A stretch of DNA of 64,000 nucleotides. Source: Utricularia gibba. Lineage: Eukaryota > Streptophyta > Magnoliopsida > Lamiales > Lentibulariaceae. The DNA lies in the NCBI GenBank assembly GCA_002189035.1, contig NEEC01000027.1, positions 186,001-250,000 of the forward strand, in the 5' to 3' direction. The notes under the pieces are model-generated. The model was not told the DNA's origin. It made no database searches and saw only the letters and a program-made list of their open reading frames with translations. The translations under genes and the position numbers were made by a program. Shown here one piece after another: positions 1 through 12,164 of the stretch. Each line of letters opens with the position of its first letter. Positions within the stretch are counted from its first letter, which is position 1.

Positions 1-964
1 ACCTTAGCTAAATTAGCTAATTTTGAATGCTGAAATACTTCTAAACTGAGATAACTTATGCAGGTCCACGCTGCATCGTGTCATTGGGCATGGCAAAGAA
101 AGATATTCCGTATGTCCTGAAACTACTGCTACATCTTCACTATATTTGCTATTCTAACCCTGTAGTTTGCATTGCGAAATTCTGGCAACTAGGGGTATGA
201 TCCTATGAATCCACTTAGCATGCAACTTGAGCTACTTCTTTATGGGGTACAACACACTAAATAGTAAACAATTTTTTGTTCAGTAAAAAAACCCACTTTT
301 GCCATAAGTCTCGCCAAAGATGCAGTTTTACTAAAATCATGGTGGAATATACTTGTTAGTGATACTATTGGCAGGAGATATCCGGTTATTACTTGTGCAT
401 TTTTGATGTTATACACATGGAAGGGACACTTTTTATTTGTATGTTCTGATGGCAGATAGCTTGCTTTCTTGAGCCTAATCATGAGTGCGTTATCGAATGC
501 TTACCAACATGCAAGTCAAATGAGAATCCTCCAAAGTGAGTATAAACTCTCTTTTTGCAGTAGATATTTTTGTCTTGTGCATCTTCGAAGTGCATTTCAC
601 TGTACTGTAGATCATTTCTCACACGTAAATTGATTGTATTTTTCACTGTCATCGTTGCTGCGAATGTCTTCAAAGGTTCCCTCCCATTACATGTGAAGAA
701 TATATGCTTCAAAAGTATAAAGAGACGCATGCTGATCTCAAGTCCTACCGTTGATTTAATTCCAAATGCAAAAGCAACAAGGTTTTCTCAAGTAAACAGA
801 GCTTCTTCTGTAAGATGCTGTTGAGAAGGTCTTATAAAGTGGAATGGGCTTGATACACCATGCCAGTTTCCATTGTAGCTTTACTGAAATTTGGATTCTG
901 TAAGTATATGTAATACCTGACTTTTTGCTCTCCGTGGCAAAGGCTTTGTTTCAGTATACAGATC
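1..964. other. intergenic, no gene seen
   Basis: AT-rich sequence downstream of the MCTP gene, whose stop codon is on its right edge. All open frames here are short, lack recognisable protein similarity and lack splice-consistent partners. It probably holds the MCTP 3' untranslated region and spacer DNA. Confidence 0.5.
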
Positions 965-3319
965 TCAGAGCATGCAGTCAGCACGTGATGGCAAACGTCG
1001 AAAGAAACTGGTGTGTGGAGAAGGCATCTTACTTCTGAACCGAGGGTGTCTGAGAACGACGAATCCTGCAGTCAGCGCCATAATCTTGAAGGGAGTTATG
1101 TAGAGCGCTGCCGCCGAAAAAATGCAGAAAACCATGAAAATAGTGGTTGCCCTTGGATCCCTCCATTCCAAAAGTGCTACAAATCTTTCTCCCTGCGTGG
1201 CTATATCTCCCAAAACAGTTTGTATCCTCCCTGCCACGCTCCTCAGTCTGTCATACCTCAACCGAAGGATATTAGGAGGCTTAGACGTTGGGAAAGTGTC
1301 GAATTCCTCATCCAGTTCATCTGCTACAGCTCCATCTGCCCAAGACATCTTGGTGTCCATATGGGGAGGATGCCGTGGTCTCGTCCTGAAATTCCATATT
1401 CCCACCACAAACATGTACAGAAATGCTGTTGGAAGGATCAGCTCCGGGTAGAAGATGAGTATGGAAAATAGGACGTGTACTAAGACGGTGGTTATGGGAT
1501 TCTTCCACTCACATACTTTTCCAAGCCATTTGGTGATGGAGATGACACCTGAAAAGAGTGAGACAATTCGAAAAAAGTTAGCTTTGCTCCTTCTCATGCT
1601 CCACATATGTGAATCAACATCCAGCATGTACTCCACAACTTCCTTCTTCAGGGGTGGCTCAGCTCTTTCCAATCTCGAGGCGACAATGCTCATTGCTTGA
1701 TGTCTCAAGCTTTCTAACTGATTCACGGTGAAGGGATGCAGGTAGTGCATTTTTGGCAGCAATGGCCTTACGTATAGATACATCAAGTGGCCGAAAGAGA
1801 AGCACGTAAAGCGAAAAGCCAGGTGGAGTTCGCCAGTTTTCTTCAGTCCAGAGGCTTGTAGGGAGATCAGTGGATAAGAATGTGTGTATATCCTATCAGT
1901 TTCGAGAGTCGAAAGGCGAATCCTTACCTTTCCTATCCTTGAATCCTTGGTGGGTTCACTTGCTCCCAAATGGCAATTGTCGAAGACTCCCAATGTGATC
2001 ACAGTGCAAGGATCATATACCTCCCAGGTATACTGCTCATTCCACTTGGGGCTAAGGCTTTGGAGTATGGTTCTGGTTCTCACCCATTTTCTGCCGTACT
2101 TGGCTACGCAGTAGGCGTCTGTGCCACCTTTTCCATCCTTGGTTTTCATCGCCATAAGCCCCTGTGCATTAAGGATTCCTAGTTCGAAAATCCCTACTGG
2201 CTTCTTCCACATCTGCTGTGCAGTTGGCCTCTGATCACTGATATACAAACTGGACTCATCCAGCACATGGTATCCTCCTTCAAGGCAGATCCTGAGATGA
2301 ATCCTTGTTGAAAACTTGTGCTCCTTTCTTCTATCTCCTTCAAGGATTCCAAACCCATACTTCTCAAGATTGTACCAGTTGGAAAGGATCTCACGGTGAT
2401 CCATTCGCCTCTCCAAGCCCTGCAGAGGTAAGCTGATTCTTCCCATAAGTTCATCCGTTGAAGGGGCGATCTTGTTTTCAACTGTGAGTACTAATTGCTC
2501 CTCAAAGGGCTCAGCAGCAACAAACACCAAGTCTTCATTCCAAAATGGATTGCTATTTGCCTTGCTTGAAGAAACACTCGTTTTCAGAATCTGGTTCCCA
2601 AGTTGGCCCTTCACGAACACCTCAGGTGCCTTGCTCTTGTCTTGAGACTCTACGTCCTGTGCTTCTATGACGTTTATTCGTAGATACCACAGCTTTGGGG
2701 AGACGTATACCTTTGATCTGACATTGTACACCCCTTCCCCACTAACAGAGGCTGCGTCAGAATGCCAGGCTTCAGGGAAGGCTTCGTCAGCTTGGGTCCC
2801 CATCCAAACCGCAACCATCACCTGCCCCTTCACCTTACGCTCACTGCTGCGATCTTGGAGACGATACCATTGCGGCGCTAGCGGACTGTCGGGTGGAATC
2901 CTTGTCGGAACCTCAGACAGATCAAACACAACCTTTCCGAGGTATTCATCTCTTCCAACCATCTCCCTGTCCCTCACGAAAATTTCCAGATCAGAAGACT
3001 GAATGTGGTCGCTGGAGAAGGCAAAAACTTGCCTCCACTCCGGATTATTCTTCTTCTCAAAATGCCTTGTTTTTCCCTTGTAGTTCCCGACCTTCACCTC
3101 CACATACGGATCACAGCTGCTGGAAATGGGATTTGGGGGAAGATCACGAGCTTTCACAACACGAACGTACAGATAATGCGTCTGCTCAACGAGATCATAA
3201 GTGGTGGCGGCCCTTTCCCCGCCTATCCACCCAACGCCGCCGCGAACCCCGCCGTGTGGCCATCGTTCTCCAAGTTCCGGCTTCGTATCCTTGACGCTGA
3301 AGTCCTCTTTCTGGGCCAT
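965..3319 (-). CDS. multiple C2 domain and transmembrane region protein (MCTP/FTIP family)
   Basis: Intronless frame of 784 residues, the usual size for the short MCTP/FTIP class. Three C2 domains are visible: about residues 48-150 (starts HYLYVRVVKARDLP), 205-320 (WYLRINVIEAQDV) and 375-490 (VGIFELGILNAQGL). Asp-rich loops such as CDPYVEVKV and TDAYCVAKYG should bind Ca2+ and phospholipid. The C-terminal 150 residues form the plant PRT_C region with two hydrophobic hairpins (about 640-665 and 735-765), ending in FFRRLPSRADCML, typical of the family. Family members tether ER to plasma membrane at plasmodesmata, and some (FTIP1, QUIRKY) control transport of FT or receptor signalling. The N-terminus EDFSVKDTKPELG resembles the FTIP3/FTIP4 branch. 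That sub-assignment is inference; the family call is firm. It is divergently arranged with the DUF810 gene starting at 3849. Confidence 0.95.
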   Translation of the reverse strand: MAQKEDFSVKDTKPELGERWPHGGVRGGVGWIGGERAATTYDLVEQTHYLYVRVVKARDLPPNPISSSCDPYVEVKVGNYKGKTRHFEKKNNPEWRQVFAFSSDHIQSSDLEIFVRDREMVGRDEYLGKVVFDLSEVPTRIPPDSPLAPQWYRLQDRSSERKVKGQVMVAVWMGTQADEAFPEAWHSDAASVSGEGVYNVRSKVYVSPKLWYLRINVIEAQDVESQDKSKAPEVFVKGQLGNQILKTSVSSSKANSNPFWNEDLVFVAAEPFEEQLVLTVENKIAPSTDELMGRISLPLQGLERRMDHREILSNWYNLEKYGFGILEGDRRKEHKFSTRIHLRICLEGGYHVLDESSLYISDQRPTAQQMWKKPVGIFELGILNAQGLMAMKTKDGKGGTDAYCVAKYGRKWVRTRTILQSLSPKWNEQYTWEVYDPCTVITLGVFDNCHLGASEPTKDSRIGKVRIRLSTLETDRIYTHSYPLISLQASGLKKTGELHLAFRFTCFSFGHLMYLYVRPLLPKMHYLHPFTVNQLESLRHQAMSIVASRLERAEPPLKKEVVEYMLDVDSHMWSMRRSKANFFRIVSLFSGVISITKWLGKVCEWKNPITTVLVHVLFSILIFYPELILPTAFLYMFVVGIWNFRTRPRHPPHMDTKMSWADGAVADELDEEFDTFPTSKPPNILRLRYDRLRSVAGRIQTVLGDIATQGERFVALLEWRDPRATTIFMVFCIFSAAALYITPFKIMALTAGFVVLRHPRFRSKMPSPHTSFFRRLPSRADCML

Positions 3320-3603
3320 GTCTGATCAGATGAAGTTTTGTTTCATGGTGGAACTCCAGAGAAGGATGCTTATTTATCTCAGAAAGCACCATTGCATCAC
3401 AGTGAGAAAAGAAAAAAAGGTTCTTTCTATTCCCACAAAGCTTCTCTGTAACACTTGAAATAAATTCCATCCTTTTTGTAGGTCGCCAGGATTCTCCGTT
3501 TGAAATGAACCTTGAAAAGAAGAGGAGAACCCAGCACCGCACCTACCCAAGAAGGAAGCTCGTAGTAGTGCATTTTCGAAATGTTAAAAATAAAAATAAC
3601 ATG

Positions 3604-3642
<39 letters not shown>

Positions 3643-3848
3643 TACGGAATGGAATTGATAGATGACTCGGAGAAAAGACAGACCGCGTGACGGGAATGTG
3701 CGATGAATTTTCTGGTTGGTTGAATGAATACTCGACGGTCAAGCTAAGAATCGAAGTTCCTCGGAAACGTAGGCTTGGGCTACCAGTTCACTCCTTGGAT
3801 CAGATTCCAGATCATTGAAGTTCCAGTTTCAGCGGCACTCGGAGCTTC
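3320..3848. promoter_or_regulatory. shared upstream region of divergent MCTP and DUF810 genes
   Basis: The 529 bases between two divergent start codons must hold both 5' leaders and promoters. The only clear structure is an (ATT)11 microsatellite at 3607-3640. No convincing TATA box or other element was identified by eye. Confidence 0.45.
3607..3640. repeat. (ATT)11 microsatellite
   Basis: Eleven uninterrupted ATT units between the divergent MCTP and DUF810 genes. A likely polymorphic marker. Confidence 0.9.
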
Positions 3849-6800
3849 ATGCACACAGCGACGGAGCGGAGCCATTTCAAGTTGATGAATCCTTTCGGGG
3901 AGCTGTTTGTGGATCTTTCGCCTTCCGAGCTCCGGGAGACTGCATACGAGGTTCTTGTTGCTGCGTGCCGGAGCCTGCCATCCGGTAAGCCGCTTACGTA
4001 TGCATCGGGATCGAGCTTTAAGGAGAGGTCTCAACAGCTGCCTGCGAGGCCGTCGATGGATGCGTCTGCGGCGGAGGGTACGGTGAAGGGGACTCTAGGC
4101 TTGCAATTGAAGGGTAGTGTACAGAAAGCCAGCGACATTTTCGGTGAGCGTCGTGCCGATTCGTTGAGGAGAGATGGAACTAGTTTTGGAGAATTTATGA
4201 GGGTTCAAATGAGGGTCTCGGAGCAAACTGATTCGAGGATCCGGCGTGGTTTGATGCGGGTCGCTTCAGCCCAGGTGCGTATTGGCTTTCTGCAACGTCA
4301 ACGTGTTAGAGCGGAGAAAGGAAATTAAAATTGATCCTCTTGGTTTGGCTGCGCAACTTGGTTTTGGTAGAGTTCGTACTGAGGATCCATTACAAATTGT
4401 CTGTCGCTGATTTACTTGATGGTGTGTAAAATGTCTTTTTTGACGCAGCATGGTTGAAACTGTTCTCTGAGAGTTTCATTTATTTGCAGCTTGGTAGGCG
4501 TGTTGAGTCGATGGTTCTGCCATTGGAGCTGCTGCGACAGTTCAGGATCTCAGACTTTTCCAGTGAGAAGGAGTATGATGCGTGGCAGAGGAGATACTTA
4601 AAGGTTCTTGAAGCTGGACTCCTCCTCCATCCAAGCCAGCCTCCTGAAAGAGCACCAGTAACTGCTCAGCGGCTTCGAAAGATTTTATACAAAGCATTTG
4701 AGAAACCAAATGAAATTTTGAGGAACAGTGAATCGATGGGCATTCTGTGCACTGTCGTGAATTCTCATGCTTGTAGCTCAGGATCAGATATGTGCCACTG
4801 GGCTGATGGGGTTCCTCTAAATCTTCATTTATACAAGATTCTTTTGGAGTCCTGCTTTGACGTAAATGATGAGTCCACCATTACTGCAGAGGTTGATGAT
4901 GTGTTGGATCAAATTAAGAAGACTTGGTTAATTCTTGGGATAAATCAGGAGTTTCACAATCTCTGCTTTTGTTGGGTTATGTTTCACCGATTTGTTACGA
5001 CAGGGGAAAACAAAGATGACCTTCTTTTTGGTTGTAGTCAGATGGTGTTGGAACTGGAAAAAGATGGTTTTTCATTCGTCAACAACGCATACTTAAAGAT
5101 CTTAAGCTCGATATTGGACATAATATCAGATTGGACCAGGACACGGCTTAATCAATACCAAGATGCTTTTTATAGGGGCAACATAGACTTAATGCAAGTT
5201 ACCTTATCTCTTGGCATATGCGTGGCTAAAATGGTGCGTGGCATGACTCAGAAACAAAGTAAGAAAATGGCATCTGTTGATGTGGCATGTGAACTTGTCG
5301 AGGCTTACATCAGGTCTTCTATGAACAATGCTTTTGTTAAGGCAAGCATTCTAAGATTTTCTTAGGAGATACTCCTCTTTTTTTTTTGTATATTTAAAGA
5401 TTGATTCCTTCGTCAATATCAGATTGCACCACTTGAAAAAATTCTTTGATGTTGTTTATTTCAATTCTGTTTCAAGTTCATATATAATTTTCTAGTTTGT
5501 ATTCGTCACTTCATTATATTTCCTTGGCTCAGGCTCTATTTTGCTCTGTCTGAAGACAGGAAAGAGAGAAGCTTCTTTCAAACAATAATTCCTCTACGGG
5601 CCAAAGGAGTGTTCTACCGTTTCTTTCCATACTTGCCCAGAACATTTGTGACATGGCGTATAACGAGAAGGAAATATATAGCCCTGTCCTTAAAAAATGG
5701 CACCCTGTAGCAACTGGTGTAGCAGTAGCTACGCTTCATTCTTGCTATGCAAATGAGCTTAAAAAATTCATTTTGGGCACAACTGAGTTAACTCCCGAAG
5801 CAATACAGGTTCTCCTAGCAGCTGAAAAACTGGAGAAAGATCTTGTGCAAATGGCAGTTATTGATTCAGTGGATAGTGAGGACGGAGGGAAAGCAATCAT
5901 CCAGGAGATGACTCCTTATGAAGCCGAGGCAGCAATCGGCAGCTTAGTGAAGTCCTGGATACAGGCAAGAGTTGACAGACTTGGAGAGTGGATTGAAAGG
6001 ATGCTACAAAAAGAGGTACCAAATCTCCCTTCTCTGTGTACCTTTTCCCCCCTGCTGCTATAGTGAACTCAAATGAATTTCAGAACACAGGATTTTTGAC
6101 CTTTTTTTTTTTGAGAAAATACCCTGCATTAAGCCATGACCAGTTGTGATGCTGGTTTAGAATAAATTGTTTTGCTTGTAATCACTAGAAGAGTTTTCTT
6201 GTGATCACTGTGTCCCATGAGTTCGAGCTGCTTAGAAGTATTCACTGGAATACTGCATTTTAGCCAACAAATGAGCGGCTGAGTTCCTTTTTAGTTGTGT
6301 GTGATTCTACGACTACAAAGTTTACGAATTTACCATTTTGAAAATATCAAGGAATTTACATGTAAGACTGGATGCCTGTTGGCTTTCTTAAATTCCAATT
6401 TAGCTGACTCTTGCTAACAGAGGCATGACACATTTGATTTCACCTTTTTTTGTTGTTATTATTATTATTATTTTTTTTTCAGGAATGGAATCCTCGAGCA
6501 AATCAAGGACGTTTTGCACCTTCTGCTACCGAACTTCTACGTTTAATAAATGAGATGCTGGAAGCATTCTTTTTGCTCCCAATATCTAATCATCCATCTT
6601 TGCTGCCAGATTTGATGATGGGACTCGATAAGTGCATTGAGAAGTACATCATGCATGCAGTGTCTGGATGTGGTAAAATCATCATGCAATTTGCACGTTT
6701 ACATGAATTATTGCAGATATTTATTATGTTATATTATGCAGGATCTCGACTTGCATATATTCCATCACTCCCTGGGCTCAGCCGCTGCACAACAAGTTCC

Positions 6801-7643
6801 AAAAAAAGTCCATTTAAAAGGCCTTCAGATAAGAAATCGTATGTCCAGGAGAGTAGTGAAAATGGTGGCTTTAGTTTGGCACGACTGTGTCTTTGTATTA
6901 ATACCTTTTACCACACCTTAAAAGAGTTGGAAGTATTTGAAAAACGAATAGTGCACAATCTGAAGAACATTGGATTTGCAGAAGATAACACTGTTGCCAA
7001 GGGCGAATTTATCCTGTCCAGATCATCTTTCATGGAAGGGATCAGGCAGCTCTCCGAGGCAACTGCATACAGAGTTGTATTCCATGATCTGAAGCATGCT
7101 TTCTGGGATTTCCTATACATTGGAGAAATCTCTTCATCGAGAATCGAACCATTTATGGAAGAGTTGGAGCGACACTTGGAAGTAATATCATCTGCAGTTC
7201 ATGACAGGGTTCGTACCCATGTGATCACCAGTGTGATGAAAGCCTCCTTCGATGGTTTCTTGTATATTTTGCTTGCCGGTGGACCATCCCGCACTTTCAC
7301 TCTACAGGATGGAGTGATAATTACTGAGGATTTCAATTCTTTAGCTGATCTCTTCTGGTCCAATGGAGATGGCTTACCAGCTGATTTAATCAGTAAACTA
7401 GCGGATAACATAAATGGAATCCTATCTCTCTTCCAAACATCTACTGAGGACCTTATCAAGAAATTGAGGTCTGCTTTAAATGTTGGAGGAGCATCAGCTA
7501 ATTCAAGGCTTCCATTGCCTTCAACGTCAGGTGAGTGGAGCCCCTCAGATCCTAACACCATTCTGCGTGTTTTGTGTTATAGAAAGGACAAGGTAGCATC
7601 GAAATTTCTCAAGAGAACCTATGGTTTGCCAAAGGCAATTTAG
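3849..7643 (+). CDS. DUF810 / unc-13 homolog family protein, copy 1
   Basis: Five exons: 3849-4274, 4490-5341, 5560-6015, 6483-6672 and 6742-7643, giving 941 residues. The second intron (5342-5559) starts with GC (TTAAG/GCAAGC) instead of GT. Family hallmarks are LSPSELRETAYEVLVAACRS near the N-terminus, VLPLELLRQFRISDF, SPVLKKWHPVATGVAVATLH, ELTPEAIQVLLAAEKLEKDL and the C-terminal VMKASFDGFLYILLAGGPSR (MHD2-like end). The best-known relative, Arabidopsis PATROL1, is a Munc13-like tether that moves the H+-ATPase AHA1 to the plasma membrane. This shorter branch is less studied, so a role in vesicle tethering is inference. The conserved N-terminal segment may begin at Met 3885, and the low-complexity N-terminus of copy 2 (59478-63562) is missing here. 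Exons 3 and 4 have exactly the same lengths as in copy 2. Confidence 0.93.
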
Positions 7644-8516
7644 CTCCAAATAGACAAACTGCTTTCTAAGTGCTGCACAATACACACTGCAGACACAAGG
7701 TAAATAGACTCAAGGCCTCCTGGATGCCCATTACATGATTTGCCATGATAAGGAGCCATACATGGAAGGTTGTTATTCAAAAGGTAGACTCGGTCCCTAC
7801 ATTTGCTGGGCATATGCTTGTGAAGAACGATAAATCTATTTTCTTGTCATGTGTTTGTGAAATTAGGAACTGCACAGTTGTGATGTATATGAGTGCATCA
7901 GCTCCATTTTGTTATACAGGATATGGTTACTGCAAGCTTTGAATTAATCCTTGTTATATAAAAGTAGCATGTGCTGATGACTGGTGATACAAGGACTTGT
8001 TGCAAGAAGATGAATAAGCCATGAACATTGACTGCAATCCATTTCTGGAAAGCATTTTTCCTGAGCACACTGTAAACTGGTGCATAACCAGTTTCATAAG
8101 AAACTCCACCTTTCATTCGGAAATGGGATTGGGGGCAAGTTTCTGTTCTCCCTTCCATGTTCAGTTAGAGGAGGATTCTACGGTGTACTGGTGCATTTTT
8201 CGGCACAGCAATCACCCCACAAAGAGCACCATCCAAAGCTTCTACGGTGTACTGATCCATGTCAGTGAGTGAATGATGCCGGTATTTGTTGGGTGCAGGA
8301 CGCCCACCTCTCGCTGCACATCGGCTCCTATAAAGACCAGTCATGAGAAGCAGCTGCTGCTGGAGAGGGGGATGGCAAAAGTCTGACTCAGATCCCCCCA
8401 GAATGTGAATGCAGTCGTTTGTTTTCCGACTGTATGTACTAAATGGTTTCTTATGTAGATTTGGGAAAAAGGAGATTGAATCCACCGTTGGGTGCTTGCT
8501 ACAAGAAGATCAAGTA
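7644..8516. other. convergent 3' flanks of DUF810 copy 1 and NSUN5
   Basis: No gene recognised. This stretch lies between two converging stop codons and should contain both 3' untranslated regions. A 15-base direct repeat, TTCTACGGTGTACTG, occurs at 8176-8190 and 8240-8254. A minus-strand open frame at 8165-8485 has no family resemblance. Confidence 0.45.
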
Positions 8517-11462
8517 TCAGGGAGAAGGAAACATCGAGGGATTTTTGAATCTGCGTCTTTTGCGTGAAGGGGGTACTACAAGCTTGAGCATCTTAGCAAC
8601 GAAAATGTTGAGCGGTTTTCTAGTGAGGCTGGCTCGTGGTTTTCGAACAAAAAGAGCAATGAAGAATCCTTCCCTGTCAATGGCCGGGTCTGTCCGCAGC
8701 AGATTTTGAGCTGAAAGGAGACACTCCCACAACAGGCATCAACTAATACTGCGCAGATAACCACAAATGCACGAAGCTGAATGCATATATGAAAATCTTA
8801 CCGCCTTCAAAGGTCGGAAAACCACGGCGAGGCCAGTTGGGAATAGCTGCGGCAAGTCTGAAGCCACGGGCGGAGGCGAAGTCCATCACAGAGTGGATCA
8901 CGTCTTCGTTTTCGGCCTGGTGTATTGAGCAAGTGCTGTATACGATTCTCTCGACGCCTGGAACTGCAGATATCACCACCAGGACCGGTAGGTGAGGACG
9001 GATGAAGCAGAGCAGCCTTGGAAGGTGACTGATGACTTACATGTGAGAGCATGCTGCAACACTTTTCTCTGAAACGCCGTGAGCTTCTGCAGGCGCCTCA
9101 TCTCCGCCTCATCACATGATACCCCTATCATGAATTGCATTGCGCATTCCATTATTTCTCAGAGCATACACTCCAATGCAACATCCTAAAGTTGCAGAGC
9201 ATTCAACCCCAGAAAAATGCATTTTTGTTGAGAGCAAGAGAAAACCTGAAGAATGCGAGGGGAGGAGATGATCCAGTCGGTCTAAGGCAGTCCCTGATCC
9301 AGAGCATGACGGATCCAAAAGTATGGCTCGGACCTGAAGGCAATGAGGTTAGCATCTCATCATCAAGTAAAGAGCAGGTAACGAATAATGATGATGAAGT
9401 TATGCTGAATACCTGTGAACATGAAGGATCTTGAGGGTTCAGACTTAGAAAGTCCACATGTTTAACTTCCACATCTGTCGCTTGTTAAGTTACCATTGAC
9501 TTAAGCAAATTTCTAAAGGGTTCTGTGCTTACTTGGTGTATGCCATTATGCTAAAAGTATGATGTTTTGGCTGAAAAGCCGGCAAGGATACTCGTTGCAC
9601 CTGCCAACTTGATGTTATTCTTCAGGCGCTCAAACCTTTGCTTGTGAAGCTCACAAGCTATAATTTTTCCCTTGCCCTTCATCAGAGCAGCAATGTGCAA
9701 CGTTTTGTTCCCAGGCGCTGCACATGCGTCAATTACCTTCAAATAAAAATGTTGTTAGGCAATTGTATTTGAAAGGAAACACAGATGAATAAGTTCAGGG
9801 ACACCTCCATATCACCCCTGTTTCGAAATCCGTACAGAAAAGAAAAAAAATTGCATTGTTAGAAGCACCAAACCTCCCATCCAGGTCTGGGTCCAAGAGC
9901 AGTAGCAGTCATAGCACTTGCTTTTCCCTTAAAACATGAAAAAGATTACATTTTTAAAATTCATGATTAGTAGTGGTATCTTCTTCTTTGGGGAAGGGAT
10001 GCAAAAAAAATAAAAAATAAAAATAAATAAACTTTAGTAAGGCTCCGGATATGCAGTACCTGCATGAAAATACTTCCATTCAGGACAAGAGGATGGTTAT
10101 GCAAATCAGTATCTGGCGGAAGAATCAGCAAATCTGGCACAGTGTCATCTATTTTGACCTGCTTCAAGAAGGTGAAAACTCACGCAAGCCTCCAACTTGA
10201 AGCTCATTATAATCATCAGATAAACTAAACAACAACAGGAGAAGAACAATATGTGCATGATGTACCTCATATTTCTGTTTTAACTCACTGATGGCTGATT
10301 CTGTATCCATTCTTAGAGTGTTCACACGAACATAACGAGGTTTTTGTATCCATCCTGGACACAGTGTGAGTTTCAGAAAAAGCATCTAAGGAGCAAGGCA
10401 TGAACGACGTTACAAATCAATTTCGAAACAACAGCAACTGGCAATGAAGTTGTCAAAATAATATGGCACACAGGTGCAGAAGAGCAATGAAAAATAGCAT
10501 ACCATTGTGCTTATCTAAAGCCAGCAAATCTTCTGAACTCTTTTGTCTCTTACACCTCAATACTCGTGATAAAGCCAAGTTCAAAGCATCCCTCTTCTTC
10601 ACGATAAACTTCTCAGCATCCCCTGTTAGTAAAGCTTGCTACAAGAAGAAAAAGGAAAAATCAATTCTTCCAAGACAAAGGAGACAGATGGAATTCAGTT
10701 TTCCTGAGAGTCACAGAAAGAAGGATGCAAGCAACTAGCACAGGCATATCTCTTGCAATACTGATGGAGTTCAATTTAGAGGGGAAACAATAATATATTT
10801 AACCTGCCCAAATAGTAAATCGTATATGACGATGTACATCAACTCTTTCTGCTTCTGCACGATGCAAACCAAAAGATAACATCATTATAATCAGGGTCAC
10901 AGAATAAGTCTATCACTCTCGACTGGTTGAATTTCAGCTATGGCTTTAGTACCTTCCACTTGGCAGTGAGAACACTTGCCTCTTCCATTACATCCTTGAT
11001 TACTGGAAGATCTGTAATTCGATAAACAATCACCATGACAACAACAAACATATTAAGAAAAATCGAAAAAGGCGTGTCTTGGAATTCATCCCTCTGAAAT
11101 CTATATTCCGGGTTTCATTTGTCATACACACATATGTAGCATTACTGAGAATGAAAGCAAAGACAATCCATCCTGGATACCAAATAACATAAATTAGAAG
11201 AGTGAAGCACCGGTGGCATACGCTTGAGGGTCTGGCAAACAAGGGCGAATGTAGCTCTTTTGTTCCTGATGGAAGGGCTATAAACAAGCGACTTAATTGT
11301 ACCAACAGCTCGGCGTCGAGCATCGCCCTGAAGCGCGCTGCGTAGAACTTTAGCAGCTTCTCTTCTAGCGAAATAAGCAGACCTTTCGGCGTTGCTCCGC
11401 CGCTTTCCTTCAGATTTTGTCCCTACCACCGCCGTTTTCTGCTGCTTCTTCCTCAGCACCAT
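8517..11462 (-). CDS. NSUN5: NSUN5-type 25S/28S rRNA (cytosine-C5)-methyltransferase
   Basis: Thirteen exons on the minus strand: 11462-11222, 11011-10953, 10854-10804, 10638-10503, 10354-10266, 10158-10060, 9927-9874, 9736-9592, 9474-9413, 9333-9246, 9124-9041, 8963-8802 and 8710-8517. They sum to 1464 bases (487 residues). Visible motifs are KPRYVRVNTL (PUA-like/RCMT N-domain), the SAM-binding PGWEVIDACAAPGNKTLH, motif IV DPSCSGSG and motif VI YSTCSIHQAENE with the catalytic Cys, then EGFFIALFVRK near the C-terminus. NSUN5/Rcm1 methylates one conserved cytosine of the large-subunit rRNA in the nucleolus. The basic N-terminus (VLRKKQQKT) fits nucleolar entry. SAM-dependent activity is expected because all catalytic motifs are intact. 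Family assignment is secure; every junction was chosen by GT-AG rule and frame continuity, not by transcript data. Confidence 0.92.
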
Positions 11463-12164
11463 GGTGAAGAGGAGAAGAAGCGCGCGTCGTTTTTGGGCAC
11501 ACTAATCCAACACTCCGATCAACTTGAATAAATCGGCCCACTGACCGCCGCCGAATGAGAACCCCTAGATAGGCCCACTTCGTATTTTGAAACAAAAAGA
11601 CAGAATTTCATATCCTTGCCAAACGCAAACACCATTGTAGCAGAGATGCCGAATAAGTAGAAGATTGAATAAAGATTTGAGCTTTATTGCTGTCTTCTTG
11701 CATATTCATATAAATCTCTGCGTTATCTGAATCCAATATCAGCAGTAATTTGTTTTTTTCCATTGAGAGGTGCAATGGAATGAACCAAACATACAAAAGC
11801 TTGTTACTCAGAGCTTTGTGAATTTTCAAATTAGGCGTTTTCTACATGATGAAGATCGATTGGATTTCCTAGTTAACGCTCTTGCTTATTCTTTTGCATT
11901 GAGTTCTGTGTCAAGTATCAGATCAGATCATAGTCAATGAGAACAAAAAGTTTACAGATGAAAAATGTAGAATCATTGCTGCAAGATATCAATCCAGTTG
12001 ACGGAAATAAGGAATACGAGGATAGGATCAAAACCAAGATTCTACCAATTTTTTAACTTCTGGGCAAGAGGATCGTATAGGAGGAAATGTAACTGGTTTC
12101 AGAAAATTCGGGTTCTACGCCTGATCCATGACTAGCAAAGAAGTAATTATTCCAAGTATAATCT
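11463..12164. other. intergenic between NSUN5 start and CX9C gene stop
   Basis: About 700 bases holding the NSUN5 promoter on the left and the 3' flank of the twin-CX9C gene on the right. Site II-like GGCCCA motifs lie close to the NSUN5 start (see separate entry). No other gene is seen. Confidence 0.5.
11535..11577 (-). promoter_or_regulatory. site II (TCP-type) motifs upstream of NSUN5
   Basis: Read on the minus strand, TGGGCC occurs at 11577-11572 and 11540-11535, about 75-115 bases upstream of the NSUN5 start codon. TGGGCY pairs are typical of plant ribosome-biogenesis and housekeeping promoters bound by TCP factors, which fits an rRNA methyltransferase. The functional assignment is inference. 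Confidence 0.45.

Noticed and set aside
8165-8485. 106-codon minus-strand frame between DUF810 copy 1 and NSUN5
   Set aside because: No family resemblance, no splice-consistent partner, and it lies where both 3' untranslated regions are expected.
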